Below, piece after piece: positions 45,844-60,793 of a DNA stretch of 64,000 nt. This DNA is from Chitinibacter tainanensis DSM 15459. Lineage in GTDB: Bacteria; Pseudomonadota; Gammaproteobacteria; Burkholderiales; Chitinibacteraceae. The notes beneath the pieces were generated by a model that searched no databases, had not been told where the DNA came from, and saw nothing but the letters and a program-made list of their open reading frames with translations. Each line of letters starts with the position of its first letter. Position 1 is the first letter of the stretch. The stretch spans positions 186,001 through 250,000 of the forward strand of contig NZ_AUCN01000009.1 in the NCBI RefSeq assembly GCF_000429785.1, read 5' to 3'. A program made the translations under genes and the position numbers.

Positions 45844-46596
45844 TTAATCGACGATGCGATTGAGGTAGCTTGGATCGAATTTATCGGCGGTTGCGCGCTC
45901 TTCGGCGCAATCAACGCCCAGCTGTTCGAGCCGGCGCAAGATCATTTCCAGGCGCTGGTCCGTCGTGACCGAGTGATCAAGCAGGCCGTGAATGGCTTTC
46001 ACCATCGGGTCGTTCATGTCCGCGCCCACGCCGTAGGCAGAAAAGCCGAGCTGCTCGGCTTTTTGCTCGCGCTGCTGATCAGTTTGCGGGTCGAGAATAC
46101 GGGCCGGAATCCCGACGGCGGTCGCGCCGGCCGGTACGTTTTTGACCACCACGGCATTTGAGCCGACTTTGGCGCCATCGGCCAAGGTAATTGGGCCCAA
46201 GATTTTAGCACCAGCCCCAATAATTACGCCCTTGCCCAGCGTGGGGTGGCGCTTGCCTTGGTTCCACGACGTGCCGCCCAGCGTTACGCCATGATAAAGC
46301 GTGCAATCGTCACCGATTTCGGCGGTTTCACCAATCACAATGCCCATGCCGTGATCAATAAACACCCGCCGGCCAATGGTCGCGCCGGGGTGGATCTCGA
46401 TGCCGGTAAGAAAGCGCGCGCCATGTGACACCATGCGGGCCAGCAATTTCCAGTTGCGCCGCCACAACCCGTGCGCCAGCAGATGCAGCGTCAGCGCATG
46501 AAAACCCGGGTAACAGGTAATGACCTCCAGCGTAGAGCGGGCAGCAGGATCGCGGTCGAAAACCACGCGGATATTTTCACGCAAGCGGTCGAACAT
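45844..46596 (-). CDS. cysE: Serine O-acetyltransferase
   Basis: A 250-residue enzyme of the left-handed beta-helix family that makes O-acetylserine, the carbon acceptor for cysteine. Hexapeptide repeats run from about [21 protein letters not shown] to [19 protein letters not shown], and the catalytic His is in the HPGA and DHG parts. The short N-terminal helix region is of the epsilon-proteobacterial/cyanobacterial-like short type. It lies upstream of iscR on the same strand; CysE supply of cysteine to IscS makes functional sense. Confidence 0.95.
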   Translation of the reverse strand: MFDRLRENIRVVFDRDPAARSTLEVITCYPGFHALTLHLLAHGLWRRNWKLLARMVSHGARFLTGIEIHPGATIGRRVFIDHGMGIVIGETAEIGDDCTLYHGVTLGGTSWNQGKRHPTLGKGVIIGAGAKILGPITLADGAKVGSNAVVVKNVPAGATAVGIPARILDPQTDQQREQKAEQLGFSAYGVGADMNDPMVKAIHGLLDHSVTTDQRLEMILRRLEQLGVDCAEERATADKFDPSYLNRIVD

Positions 46597-46701
46597 GGCA
46601 GTCGCCAGAGAATCTCAGAAAGACTGAGCATTTTACTCGGTTTTTCCGGCGAAGGGGAGGGCTGAGGGATGGCTTTTGCGCAAGAGCTGTAAGCTGCTGC
46701 T

Positions 46702-46750
46702 GGGTATTGCCTGCTGGGCCTTATTGAATAGAGCCTGACAGGCAATACCC
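46702..46750. repeat. 49-bp palindromic element, copy 12
   Basis: Outer arms GGGTATTGCCTG and CAGGCAATACCC are perfectly complementary over 12 bp; between malQ and cysE. Confidence 0.88.
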
Positions 46751-46773
46751 TTTGGGGTATTTGTATTTTCGGC

Positions 46774-48375
46774 TTAGCTTGGGGCGCGGCCAAATAGCTC
46801 GCCCAAATAACGTAGCCGTGCCGCCAATTCGGGTGTGAGCTCGTCGGCAAGAAAGCGATATTGCCAGTTGCCGCTGGCTACGCCCGGAGTATTCATTCGC
46901 TCGCTGCCCGGTGCACCGAAGAGATCTTGAATCGGGGCAATCGACAGGGTGGCGGGGGTGCTCCATGCGAGGCGGATTAGATCCCAGTGCGGCGCTTCGC
47001 CCGAGACATTCAGATAGCGGCGCAAGTGGTCGCGGCTGATTTCGGGGCTGCTGGCGTACCAGCCCAGCGTGGTGTCGTTGTCGTGGGTGCCGGTGTAAAC
47101 CACGGTGTGGGCGTCGGGGTAGTTGTGCGGCAGATGATCGCTACTGGCGCTGCCATCAAAAGCAAATTGCAGCACTTTCATGCCCGGCAGGCCCAAGCTT
47201 TCGCGCAGGGCGGTGACATCGGGGGTGATGACCCCAAGGTCTTCGGCGACGATGCCCAGCTTATCGCCAAGCTCGGCGCGGATGGCGGCAAATAGCTCTG
47301 CCCCGGGGCTGGCGCACCATTGGCCATGTTCGGCCGTGGGCTCGCCAAATGGCACCGACCAATGCGCGGCAAAGGCGCGGAAATGATCGATTCGTACCAG
47401 ATCAGTACGCGCCAGTGCGGCGGCCACCCGGGCTACCCACCAGCGATATTTGGTTTTTTTGTGTGCGGGCCAGGCATACAGTGGGTTGCCCCACAGCTGA
47501 CCTGTGGCGCTGAAATAATCGGGCGGCACCCCGGCGACTGCTAGCGGATCGCCGGCGGCATCGAGCTGAAATAAGCTGCGATTGGCCCAGACATCGGCGC
47601 TGTCTTGCGAGACAAAAATCGGCAAATCACCCAACAGCTGAATCTGCTGCTGGTTGGCGTAGCTTTTAAGCGCCTGCCACTGCCGGGCAAAGATAAATTG
47701 GCAGAATTGCGCGAAAGCAATCTCGGCGGCCAATGTTTGCCGATACTGTTTCAGCGCCTTGGCTTCGCGCTGCGCCAGCGCTGCTGGCCAGGAATTCCAC
47801 ACCGCGCCGTAATAGCAATCTTTGATCTGATTGACGGTCTGTTTATCGGCCAGTCGCTGATAGTAGGCCTGGTATTCAGTGCTTTCGTATTCATTCTGTC
47901 GTGCCGCAATAAAGTGTTGCTTGCAGGCAATAAATAGCGTGTAGTCATCCAGCCAGGCCGCTTCGCGCGCGCAAAACTCGCTCAGCTCGAGTGCTAAAGG
48001 ATGGGTTGGTGCCAGTGCTCGCAGGCCTTGCCACGCTGCACGCAGCACGGCTGTTTTCCATGGCAGCAGGCGGCCATAATCCACCCGGCGCGGGTCGAAT
48101 TCATGCGGCGGAATCTGTTCGGCGCTGAGTAAGCCATCGGCGATTAATAGCTCGGGGCTAATCAGCAAGGGGTTGCCCGCAAAGGTGGAAAACGACTGAT
48201 AAGGTGAATCGCCATAGCTGGTGGGCCCAAGCGGTAGCACCTGCCACACGCGCTGGCCGGCACTGGCCAGAAAATCCACCAGCCGGTAGGCGCCCGGCCC
48301 TAAATCGCCAATCCCGTAAGGAGAGGGCAGGGAGGTGAGGTGGACCAGAATACCTGCGGCGCGGGTCAAAGACAT
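46774..48375 (-). CDS. malQ: 4-alpha-glucanotransferase
   Basis: A 533-residue GH77 disproportionating enzyme. N-terminal GILVHLTSLPSPYGIGDLGP, the catalytic nucleophile in LVRIDHFRAFAAHW, the acid/base in GIVAEDLGVITPDV and the third Asp in YTGTHDNDTTLGWY are in place. It moves glucan segments between chains and so works with GlgP and GlgX in glycogen breakdown. Divergent from the glgB operon with 241 bp between. Confidence 0.96.
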   Translation of the reverse strand: MSLTRAAGILVHLTSLPSPYGIGDLGPGAYRLVDFLASAGQRVWQVLPLGPTSYGDSPYQSFSTFAGNPLLISPELLIADGLLSAEQIPPHEFDPRRVDYGRLLPWKTAVLRAAWQGLRALAPTHPLALELSEFCAREAAWLDDYTLFIACKQHFIAARQNEYESTEYQAYYQRLADKQTVNQIKDCYYGAVWNSWPAALAQREAKALKQYRQTLAAEIAFAQFCQFIFARQWQALKSYANQQQIQLLGDLPIFVSQDSADVWANRSLFQLDAAGDPLAVAGVPPDYFSATGQLWGNPLYAWPAHKKTKYRWWVARVAAALARTDLVRIDHFRAFAAHWSVPFGEPTAEHGQWCASPGAELFAAIRAELGDKLGIVAEDLGVITPDVTALRESLGLPGMKVLQFAFDGSASSDHLPHNYPDAHTVVYTGTHDNDTTLGWYASSPEISRDHLRRYLNVSGEAPHWDLIRLAWSTPATLSIAPIQDLFGAPGSERMNTPGVASGNWQYRFLADELTPELAARLRYLGELFGRAPS

Positions 48376-48400
48376 TTTCTGCCTCTTTGCGGTAATTTGT

Positions 48401-48416
48401 AATTTATGCGTAAATT
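48401..48416. promoter_or_regulatory. Palindrome between malQ and glgB
   Basis: AATTTA-TGCG-TAAATT, a 16-bp inverted repeat in the divergent gap near malQ. It could be an operator of a LacI/other regulator; no protein can be named. Confidence 0.35.
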
Positions 48417-48616
48417 TTATGGCGGTAAAATGACGGTCAAGCTTGAGTCTGGCTGTTGCAATTTCCGCCTGCTGCGTACGGGAAAGCTAGCATTGTGCTG
48501 CGTGAATGTGGCATTTTTCTGTCAGTACGTCGTGCTTTTCCAACATGCTGGCGCAGTGCCCGCGGCTTTGCCGCGCTGCAGCCAGCCCGCTTTGCCCCGC
48601 CTGAGAGGTTGTTTGC

Positions 48617-50799
48617 ATGTCTGTTTCCCCTGCCGATATCGATGCCCTGTGCCAGGGCTTGCATGCCGATCCGTTTGCGCTGTTGGGCATGCATACCGAT
48701 GCTGAGGGCGTGTGGGTACGGGCCTGGCTGCCGGATGCCACCGCGTGTGCGGTGGTCGAGGCCAAAACTGGCCGCAGCCTTGTGCAGCTAGCGCAGCTCG
48801 ATGCGCGCGGGTTTTTTGCCGGCCTGATCCCGCGGCGTAAAAATACCTTTGCCTACCAGCTGGATGTGCAATGGGGCGAGCAGACTCTGCGGCTGGAAGA
48901 CCCGTATCGCTTCGGCCCGGTGCTGGGCGAGCAGGATGTATGGTTTCTGGCCGAAGGTAGCCAGCGCCGCCCGTTTGAGCGTTTGGGTACACATTGGGCC
49001 GAACGCGAGGGCGTGGCAGGTTTTAGCTTTGCCGTATGGGCGCCCAATGCGCGCCGGGTGTCAGTGGTGGGGGACTTTAATGGCTGGGATGGCCGTCGCC
49101 ATGTGATGCGGCTGCGGCGCGAATGCGGCGTGTGGGAGCTGTTTCTGCCGCAGGTGGAGGAAGGCCAAGCGTATAAATATGAAATCATCGATCAACATGG
49201 CCAGCTGCAGCTCAAGGCCGACCCCTATGGCTTTGCCGCCGAAATGCGCCCCGCTACCGCCTCGCGCGTAGCGCGGCTGCCGGCCTGGATTGAGCACAGT
49301 GCCACGCGGCAAGCCGCGAATGCGCTGAATGCGCCGATCTCGATTTATGAAGTGCACTTGGGCTCGTGGCGCCGCCGCCCGCAAGAGGGTAATCGCTGGC
49401 TGAGCTACCGCGAGTTGGCGGTCGAGCTTGTGGATTACGTGGCCGAGATGGGTTTTACCCATCTGGAATTACTGCCAATCAATGAGCATCCTTTTGATGG
49501 CTCTTGGGGGTATCAGCCGCTAGGGCTTTATGCACCTACTTCCCGCTTTGGTACCCCGGAGGAGTTTCGCGCTCTGATCGAAGCCGCCCACGCCAAAGGG
49601 CTGGGGGTGATCCTGGATTGGGTGCCGGGGCATTTTCCCACCGATACGCACGGCCTGGCGCAATTTGATGGCTCGCATCTATACGAGCACAGCGACCCGC
49701 GCGAGGGCTTTCATCAGGATTGGAACACGCTGATCTACAACTTTGGCCGCAATGAAGTACGCAATTACCTGATCGGCAACGCGCTGTACTGGTTGGAGCG
49801 CTTCGGTATTGATGGCCTTAGGGTGGATGCAGTGGCCTCGATGCTGTATCGCGATTATTCGCGCAAAGAGGGTGAATGGATTCCCAACCAATTTGGCGGT
49901 CGCGAAAACCTCGAAGCCATCGATTTTATGCGGCGCATGAACGAAGTGGTGGGCGTTGAGCGCCCGGCGGCCATGACCTTGGCCGAAGAATCCACTGCCT
50001 TTCCGGCTGTTTCGCGCCCACCGGCGATGGGCGGGCTGGGCTTTCATTACAAATGGAATATGGGCTGGATGAATGACACGCTGGCCTATATGCGGCAAGA
50101 CCCGGTGCATCGCAAATACCATCATCACCATATGACTTTCGGGCTGGTGTATGCGTTTAGCGAGAATTTCGTGCTGCCGATTTCGCATGATGAAGTGGTG
50201 CACGGCAAAGGCTCGATGCTCGCCAAAATGCCGGGCGATTGCTGGCAGCAATTTGCCAATCTGCGCGCTTACTATGCCTTTATGTGGGCGCACCCGGGTA
50301 AAAAGCTGCTGTTTATGGGCTGCGAATTTGCCCAGGGCCGCGAATGGGATCATGACCAGAGCCTGGATTGGCATTTGCTGGATGATCCGGCCAATGGCTG
50401 GCACCGCGGCGTGCAGCAATTGGTGCGCGATCTGAACCATACCTATCGCGCCCATCCGGCTTTGTATGAAATCGATTTTGATCATCGTGGCTTTGAGTGG
50501 ATCAGCCATGAAGATGCCGAGCATTCGGTATTTAGCTTTCTGCGCAAAGCGGAAAACGGCGATTTTCTGCTAATTGTGAGTAATTTCACCCCGGTTACCC
50601 GCCATCATTACCGCTTGGGTGTGCCGCGCGCGGGCGTTTATCACGAAATCTTGAATACCGATTCGCAATATTATGGCGGCAGCAATCAGGGCAATCTGGC
50701 CATCGCCAGCGAGCCGCACCCGGCACATGGTCGGGCTGATTCGCTGCGGATGACGATTCCGCCGCTGGCCACCGTGTATCTACGCTGGAGTGCGCACTG

Positions 50800-50800
<1 letters not shown>
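48617..50800 (+). CDS. glgB: 1,4-alpha-glucan branching enzyme
   Basis: A 727-residue GH13 enzyme that makes alpha-1,6 branches in glycogen. There are an extra N-terminal domain and a CBM48 (about residues 120-215, [20 protein letters not shown]), then the barrel with [12 protein letters not shown] (nucleophile), TLAEEST (acid) and [26 protein letters not shown] precedes the ATG. The stop overlaps glgX (TGATG), the first of a chain of tightly placed glycogen genes. Confidence 0.97.
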
Positions 50801-54524
<3,724 letters not shown>

Positions 54525-54593
54525 ACACCCGGCTTTCAATTCATAGCGCAGTGGGCCCGCCAATGCCGGCGGGCCGCGACAGGAGAGGCAAGA

Positions 54594-55874
54594 ATGGAAG
54601 TGCAATTAATCGATAAAGCCACGCTAGCCCGGCAATTGCCAGGCCGCGCCGTGGCGCTGGTACTGGCAGGTGGTCGTGGTTCACGCTTAAAAGCCTTGAC
54701 CGATCACCGCGCCAAACCGGGGGTGTATTTTGGTGGCAAATTCCGCATTATCGATTTTGCATTATCCAACTGCATTAACTCGGGCATTCGCCGCATTGGG
54801 GTGATTACCCAGTACAAATCGCATTCGCTGATGCGCCACCTGCAGCGCGGCTGGTCTTTCCTGCGCAATGAAATGAATGAGTTTGTTGATGTTTTGCCGG
54901 CGCAGCAGCGGGTGAATGAAGAGCATTGGTATCGCGGTACGGCCGATGCGATTTACCAAAACCTGGATATCTTGCGCAATTACCGCTCAGATTATGTGGT
55001 GATTCTAGCGGGGGATCACATCTACAAAATGGATTACTCGCGCATGCTGGTCGATCACGTGTTGCTCGGGGCCGAGGTGAGTGTGGCGTGTATCGAAGTG
55101 CCGCGCGAAGAAGCTTCGGCCTTCGGGGTCATGGCGGTGGATGAAACGCGCAAGATCACCGATTTTGTGGAAAAACCGGCCAACCCGCCGGCCATGCCCG
55201 GCAATGAGGCGGTCTCGCTCGCCTCGATGGGGATTTATATTTTTAACACGGCCTACCTCGAGCGCCTGCTGGAAGAAGACATCCAGGTTGAGGGCTCGAG
55301 CCACGATTTTGGTAAAGACCTGATCCCGAAAGCCGTGAGCGAAGGCAAAGCCTTTGCCCATCCGTTTAGCCTTTCATGCGTGCAAACCGAATCCGGCGGC
55401 AACCCCTACTGGCGTGATGTGGGGACGGTGGATGCCTACTGGGCTGCCAATCTTGATCTGGCCTCAGTCACCCCTGAGCTGGATGTCTACGATCAAAGCT
55501 GGCCGATCTGGACATTGCAAGAGCAGCAACCACCGGCCAAGTTTGTGCAGGATCGCAACGGTAGCCACGGTATGACGCTCAATTCGCTGGTGTCTGGCGG
55601 TTGTATTGTGTCCGGCTCACTGGTGATTAATTCGGTGCTGTTTTCGCAGGTGCGGGTGCATTCGTTCTGCACGATTGATTCGGCGGTGATTTTGCCGGAA
55701 GTGGTAGTGGGGCGCGGTTCGCGGTTGCGCCGCTGCGTGATTGATCGCGGCTGCCAGATTCCGGAAGGCACAATTGTGGGTGAGAACGTAGAGGAAGATG
55801 CGCGCCGTTTCTACCGTACCGAAACCGGGGTTACCCTGATCACCAAAGACATGCTGGCCAAACTGCCGGCCTAA
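54594..55874 (+). CDS. glgC: Glucose-1-phosphate adenylyltransferase
   Basis: A 426-residue enzyme that makes ADP-glucose, the committed and regulated step of glycogen synthesis. The nucleotide loop [39 protein letters not shown] and the substrate [10 protein letters not shown] motif are intact, and a left-handed helix domain follows ([20 protein letters not shown]). GACAGGAGAGGCAAG precedes the ATG. Confidence 0.97.
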   Translation: MEVQLIDKATLARQLPGRAVALVLAGGRGSRLKALTDHRAKPGVYFGGKFRIIDFALSNCINSGIRRIGVITQYKSHSLMRHLQRGWSFLRNEMNEFVDVLPAQQRVNEEHWYRGTADAIYQNLDILRNYRSDYVVILAGDHIYKMDYSRMLVDHVLLGAEVSVACIEVPREEASAFGVMAVDETRKITDFVEKPANPPAMPGNEAVSLASMGIYIFNTAYLERLLEEDIQVEGSSHDFGKDLIPKAVSEGKAFAHPFSLSCVQTESGGNPYWRDVGTVDAYWAANLDLASVTPELDVYDQSWPIWTLQEQQPPAKFVQDRNGSHGMTLNSLVSGGCIVSGSLVINSVLFSQVRVHSFCTIDSAVILPEVVVGRGSRLRRCVIDRGCQIPEGTIVGENVEEDARRFYRTETGVTLITKDMLAKLPA

Positions 55875-55955
55875 ATGCCACAGCGGTTTCATTTAGCGCG
55901 CAGATAATGCTGCGGATGGGCCTTGGCCCGAGCTAACTTCTGCAAAGGATCGAGA

Positions 55956-57389
55956 ATGCGAATTCTGCAAGTGTGTGCCGAAATGTTCCCGCTGCTGAAA
56001 ACTGGCGGCCTCGCTGATGTCACCGGTGCACTGCCGGCGGCTTTGGGGCAGGTGGGGGAAGAAGTCCGGACTTTGTTGCCGGCTTTCCCCGCGCTGCTCG
56101 CCGCGGTGGAGATTCGAGGCGAAGTGACCCAGCTAGATGGCTTGGGCACGCCGTGCCGACTACTCTTTGGGGAAACGGCAGCGGGGCTGGCGGTGTATTT
56201 ACTCGATGCGCCGCATTATTACGATCGCCCTGGTAATCCATACCAAGCGGCCAATGGCGAGGCCTATGCCGACAATGCCGAGCGCTTTGCGCTGCTAAGC
56301 TGGGCCGCAGCCCAGTTGGCGCAAGGCGTCGATCCGCTCTGGCAGCCGCAGTTGGTGCATGCCCATGACTGGCATGCTGCCCTCACGCCGGCCTATCTGG
56401 CCGCCGCGGGCCGGCCAGTGCCGTGCATCTACACGATTCATAATCTGGCCTATCAGGGCGTATTTGCAGCCGAAACGTTTGCCCGCCTGCAATTACCTGC
56501 CGAATTTTTTGCGGTGGATGGGCTGGAATACTATGGCCAGCTGTCGTTTATGAAGGCGGGCATTGTGTATGCCGACCGCGTAACAACGGTGTCGCCAAGT
56601 TACGCGCAAGAAATCACCACCGCCGAGCAAGGCTGCGGGCTGGATGGCTTGTTGCGCAGTCGAGCCGCGGTATTGGCGGGGGTGCTCAATGGCGTGGATC
56701 CGGCCGTTTGGCATCCCGCCACCGATATCGCACTGGTGGCCAATTACAGCGCTGATAAACCCGCCGGCAAAGCCAAATGCAAAGCCGCCCTGCAAGCCCA
56801 GCTGGGGCTGAATGTGCAGGATGACGCCCCGCTGTTTGTGGTGGTGAGTCGCCTGACCGAGCAAAAAGGGCTGCAGCTGGTGCTGGCGGCGCTGCCGGAA
56901 ATCACCTTGCGCGGTGGCCAGCTCGCTGTGCTGGGCAGTGGCGATACTTCGCTGGAAGAAGCCTTTGTTGCAGCGGCACAAGCGAATCCGGCGCAAGTGG
57001 CCGTAAAAATTGGCTACGATGAAACGTTTTCGCATCAATTGATCGCCGGCGGTGATGTGATCATGGTGCCAAGCCGATTCGAGCCGTGTGGCCTCACGCA
57101 ATTGTATGGCCTGCAATACGGCACCTTGCCGCTGGTGCGGCGGGTGGGCGGCCTGGCCGATACGGTGGCCGATTGCAGCTTAGAGAATTTAGCCGAGGGT
57201 ATTGCCACCGGCTTTAGCTTTGATGGGTTCTCCAGCCAGGAACTCACCCGGGGTATCAAGCGCGCCTTCGCCCTGTGGGCGCGCAGTAAAGAATGGAAGC
57301 AAGTTCGCAAAACCGCCATGCAGCAAAATTTTGGCTGGTCAGCGGCCGCTGCTCAGTATCAAGCGTTGTATCAGCAAGTTAGTGCCTGA
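55956..57389 (+). CDS. glgA: Glycogen synthase
   Basis: A 477-residue GT5 enzyme that adds glucose from ADP-glucose to glycogen. The ADP-glucose site [13 protein letters not shown] is at the N-terminus, with [21 protein letters not shown] and [14 protein letters not shown] in the C-terminal half. AAAGGATCGAGA precedes the ATG at 55956; the frame opens eleven codons earlier without a site. Confidence 0.97.
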   Translation: MRILQVCAEMFPLLKTGGLADVTGALPAALGQVGEEVRTLLPAFPALLAAVEIRGEVTQLDGLGTPCRLLFGETAAGLAVYLLDAPHYYDRPGNPYQAANGEAYADNAERFALLSWAAAQLAQGVDPLWQPQLVHAHDWHAALTPAYLAAAGRPVPCIYTIHNLAYQGVFAAETFARLQLPAEFFAVDGLEYYGQLSFMKAGIVYADRVTTVSPSYAQEITTAEQGCGLDGLLRSRAAVLAGVLNGVDPAVWHPATDIALVANYSADKPAGKAKCKAALQAQLGLNVQDDAPLFVVVSRLTEQKGLQLVLAALPEITLRGGQLAVLGSGDTSLEEAFVAAAQANPAQVAVKIGYDETFSHQLIAGGDVIMVPSRFEPCGLTQLYGLQYGTLPLVRRVGGLADTVADCSLENLAEGIATGFSFDGFSSQELTRGIKRAFALWARSKEWKQVRKTAMQQNFGWSAAAAQYQALYQQVSA

Positions 57390-57432
57390 ACCGGGCGAAT
57401 CATCGCCAAACCCGCAACACGGAGTGTCACGC

Positions 57433-59886
57433 ATGAGTATGCCGTTTCAATACGATGTTACCGATCGCCACGATGTGGCCGCGATCAAGAAAGCCATTGC
57501 CAATAAACTGATGTACACCATCGGGAAAGATCCGATCGTGGCCCAGCCCAAAGACTGGCTGGATGCGACCTTTCTTACCGTGCGTGACCAGATGGTCGAG
57601 CGCTGGATGCAAACCACCCGCGCGCAATATTCGCAAGATGTGAAGCGGGTGTATTACCTCTCGATGGAATTTCTGATCGGGCGAGCGCTCTCTAATGCTT
57701 TGCTGGCGCTGGATATGGAAGATACCGTGCGCAGTGCGCTGGATGACATGGGCGTGGATTACGACGATCTGGTGCATCTGGAGCCTGATGCCGCCCTGGG
57801 TAATGGTGGTTTGGGGCGTCTGGCCGCGTGTTTTCTCGATTCAATGGCCACGCTGGGTATCCCTGGCATGGGTTACGGTATTCGCTATCAGTTCGGGATG
57901 TTCAAGCAGCGGATTATCGAAGGCCGGCAGGTGGAAGTGCCCGATACCTGGCTGGGCTCGGTGAATATCCTCGATTTCCCGCGCGACGAAGTCTGCTACC
58001 GGGTGCGCTTTGGTGGCCGGCTAGAAAGCGATGGCAGCAAAGTGCGCTGGATTGATACCCATAATGATGTGCTGGCGGTTGCGCACGACATCATTATTCC
58101 CGGCTATGACACCATGGCCACCAATACCTTGCGCCTGTGGACCGCACGCTCGACGCGCGAAATCAATCTGTCGAAATTCAATGAGGGCGATTATTTCTCG
58201 GCTGTGGCGGAGAAAAACGTCTCGGAAAACGTCTCGCGCGTGCTGTATCCCGATGACTCTACCTACAGCGGGAAAGAGCTGCGCTTACGCCAAGAATATT
58301 TCTTCTGCGCGGCCAGTATTCAGGACATTATTCACCGCCACCGGATGAACCACGAAACGCTGGATAATCTGGGCGAGAAAGTCGCGATTCACCTGAACGA
58401 CACCCATCCCGTACTGGCCATCCCCGAATTAATGCGCGTGTTGCTGGATGAAGCCAATTACAGCTGGGATGAAGCGTGGGCGATTACCAGCCAGGTATTT
58501 AGCTACACCAATCACACTTTGATGTCTGAGGCGCTGGAAACCTGGCCGGTGGATATGCTCGGCCATCTGCTGCCACGCCATCTGAAGATCATTTTTGATA
58601 TCAACGATAAATTCCTCAAAGACGTCAGCACCCGCTTCCCCGGCGATTTTGATTTGCTGCGTCGCGTGTCATTGATCGAGGAGCATGGCGAGCGTAAGGT
58701 GCGTATGGCGTATCTGGCGGTAGTGGCCAGCCATACCATCAACGGGGTATCGGCCCTGCATTCCGATCTGATGGTGGAATCGATTTTTGCCGATCTGGCC
58801 AAGGTATACCCGGCGCGGTTTACCAATGTCACCAATGGTGTGACGCCACGCCGCTGGCTGGCGCTGGCCAATCCGTCGCTGTCGACCTTGATCGACCGCG
58901 AAATTGGCCACACTTGGCGCGTGCGGCTGGATGAGCTCAGCGAGCTGAAAGCCCATGCTGATTTTCCGCAGTTTGTGGCCGATTTTCGCGCGGCCAAGCA
59001 TGCTAATAAAGAGCGGCTGGCCCGCTTTGTGGCGCGCCGCCTGGGCGGGGTGATTAACCCCGATGCGCTCTTTGATGTGCAGGTGAAGCGCATTCACGAA
59101 TACAAACGGCAATTGCTGAATGTGCTGCATGTGATTACCCGCTACAACCGCATTCTGGCCAACCCCGACGCCCCGATCCAGCCACGGGTGGTGGTGTTTG
59201 CCGGTAAAGCTGCTTCGGCCTACAAAATGGCCAAGCTGGTGATTCAGCTGATTAACGATGTGGGCATCAAGATCAATAATGACCCACGAGTGGGCGATAA
59301 GCTCAAAGTGGTGTTTATTCCAAATTATTCGGTGAGCCTAGCCGAAGTGATTATCCCTGCCGCTGATCTGTCCGAGCAGATTTCCACCGCCGGCACCGAA
59401 GCCTCGGGTACCGGCAATATGAAATTTGCCCTCAATGGCGCGCTGACCATCGGCACGCTGGATGGGGCCAATGTGGAAATGCAGGCGGCGGTGGGCGAAG
59501 AAAATATCTTTATTTTTGGCAATACCACCGAGCAAGTGAATGCCCTGCGCAAAAATGGCTATCAGCCACGCGCGATTTACGAGCATAACGCCGAGTTGCG
59601 CGAAGTCCTGAATCAGCTCGCCAATGGTTTCTTTAGCCCGCAAGAGCCAGAGCGCTATCGCGTGATTTTTGATGTGTTGGTGAACTGGGGCGATCATTAT
59701 CAGCTGCTGGCCGATTATGAGTCGTATATTGCCACCCAGGAAAAAGTGGATGCGCTGTATGCCAAACCGGATGAATGGGCGAAAAAAGCCATTCTGAATG
59801 TGGCCGGAATGGGGCGTTTCTCGTCCGATCGCACCATCAGCGAATACGCTGCGCAAATCTGGCATACGACCCCGGTCAAACTTTAA
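57433..59886 (+). CDS. glgP: Glycogen phosphorylase
   Basis: An 817-residue GT35 enzyme that releases glucose-1-phosphate from glycogen. The PLP site [20 protein letters not shown], the [18 protein letters not shown] segment and the [15 protein letters not shown] segment are all present. CACGGAG lies upstream of the ATG at 57433; the frame runs 77 codons further back inside glgA, which is ignored. Last gene of the operon; a hairpin follows. Confidence 0.97.
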   Translation: MSMPFQYDVTDRHDVAAIKKAIANKLMYTIGKDPIVAQPKDWLDATFLTVRDQMVERWMQTTRAQYSQDVKRVYYLSMEFLIGRALSNALLALDMEDTVRSALDDMGVDYDDLVHLEPDAALGNGGLGRLAACFLDSMATLGIPGMGYGIRYQFGMFKQRIIEGRQVEVPDTWLGSVNILDFPRDEVCYRVRFGGRLESDGSKVRWIDTHNDVLAVAHDIIIPGYDTMATNTLRLWTARSTREINLSKFNEGDYFSAVAEKNVSENVSRVLYPDDSTYSGKELRLRQEYFFCAASIQDIIHRHRMNHETLDNLGEKVAIHLNDTHPVLAIPELMRVLLDEANYSWDEAWAITSQVFSYTNHTLMSEALETWPVDMLGHLLPRHLKIIFDINDKFLKDVSTRFPGDFDLLRRVSLIEEHGERKVRMAYLAVVASHTINGVSALHSDLMVESIFADLAKVYPARFTNVTNGVTPRRWLALANPSLSTLIDREIGHTWRVRLDELSELKAHADFPQFVADFRAAKHANKERLARFVARRLGGVINPDALFDVQVKRIHEYKRQLLNVLHVITRYNRILANPDAPIQPRVVVFAGKAASAYKMAKLVIQLINDVGIKINNDPRVGDKLKVVFIPNYSVSLAEVIIPAADLSEQISTAGTEASGTGNMKFALNGALTIGTLDGANVEMQAAVGEENIFIFGNTTEQVNALRKNGYQPRAIYEHNAELREVLNQLANGFFSPQEPERYRVIFDVLVNWGDHYQLLADYESYIATQEKVDALYAKPDEWAKKAILNVAGMGRFSSDRTISEYAAQIWHTTPVKL

Positions 59887-59907
59887 GCAGGTATTTCGCG
59901 GTAAACT

Positions 59908-59935
59908 CAACGGCAACCCTTCGCGGTTGCCGTTG
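59908..59935 (+). terminator. Hairpin terminator after glgP
   Basis: CAACGGCAACC and GGTTGCCGTTG form an 11-bp stem closed by CTTCGC; only a weak T-run follows. Confidence 0.65.
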
Positions 59936-59988
59936 GCTTATTGACCCCGCCGCGTAGCATTTGATGATCTCTGTGGACTAACTCGCTA

Positions 59989-60552
59989 ATGCCTTTAATT
60001 GAAGACCTGCAAGACCCCAAGCTACTGGAAGCCACGCTCGAAACCCAACGGGTATTCGATGGCAATCTATTGCACGTCAACCGCGATACCGTCGGTTTGC
60101 CCGATGGCAGCACCGCCACGCGCGAATACATCTTGCACCCTGGCGCGGTGATGATTATTCCGGTACTGCCCGATGGCCGCTTGCTGTTGGAGCGCCAGTA
60201 TCGTTACCCGCTGCATCGGGTGTTTCTGGAATTTCCGGCCGGCAAGCTTGAAGCGGGCGAAGATGCGCTACTGTGTGCCCAGCGCGAATTGCTGGAAGAA
60301 ACGGGCTACACCGCCAGCGAGTGGGAATTTCTAGGCGTCTTGCATCCAATCATCAGCTACACCGACGAAGAAATTCGCCTTTTCCTCGCCAAAGGCCTGA
60401 CCGCCGGAGAAGCGCAACTGGACGAAGGTGAGTTTGTTGAGTGTGTGGCGGTGAGTATGGATGAGCTGGTGGCCGGTGTGCTTGATAGCACTATCACCGA
60501 TGCCAAAACCGTTAGCGGCATTTTCTGGGCGCAACAAAAAGGCCTGCGTTAA
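59989..60552 (+). CDS. nudF: NUDIX hydrolase, ADP-ribose pyrophosphatase type
   Basis: A 187-residue NUDIX hydrolase. The box is complete: GKLEAGEDALLCAQRELLEE followed by TGY, i.e. Gx5Ex7REUxEExGU. The upstream PGAVMIIPVLPDGRLLLERQ segment and the YTDEEIRLFLAKGL part are as in ADP-ribose pyrophosphatases, so ADP-ribose or ADP-glucose could be the substrate. The latter would suit the adjacent glycogen genes (E. coli AspP/NudF cleaves ADP-glucose). That is inference. Confidence 0.88.
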   Translation: MPLIEDLQDPKLLEATLETQRVFDGNLLHVNRDTVGLPDGSTATREYILHPGAVMIIPVLPDGRLLLERQYRYPLHRVFLEFPAGKLEAGEDALLCAQRELLEETGYTASEWEFLGVLHPIISYTDEEIRLFLAKGLTAGEAQLDEGEFVECVAVSMDELVAGVLDSTITDAKTVSGIFWAQQKGLR

Positions 60553-60562
60553 GCAGGCCTTG
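60538..60562 (-). terminator. Terminator between NUDIX gene and cysB
   Basis: AAGGCCTGC and GCAGGCCTT pair around GTTAA; on the minus strand a T-run follows, so it most likely stops cysB transcription. It overlaps the end of the NUDIX gene. Confidence 0.7.
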
Positions 60563-60739
60563 GCTGGCAAAGCCGCGTGGCTGTCAGGGCTGCCACGGGC
60601 TTGATCCGCTCGGCTTAGAAAAGCTGATTATGCGCCGCGCTAGCATGATCAATTTTCCCAAGATCTTAATCCTACGCGGCTAGCAATTCGGGATGTCAGA
60701 GCTCTGGCTCGCTTGAACGTTGTCGTATTTGATTGTTAA

Positions 60740-60788
60740 GGGTATATGTACATAGGCCTTTTTAAATAAGGCCTGCAGCAATATACCC
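60740..60788. repeat. 49-bp palindromic element, copy 13
   Basis: Begins GGGTATATGTACATAGGCC and ends GGCCTGCAGCAATATACCC; just after the cysB stop. Confidence 0.8.
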
Positions 60789-60793
60789 TTAGT

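Noticed and set aside
49679-50524. 281-codon minus-strand frame
   Set aside because: It is antisense to glgB.
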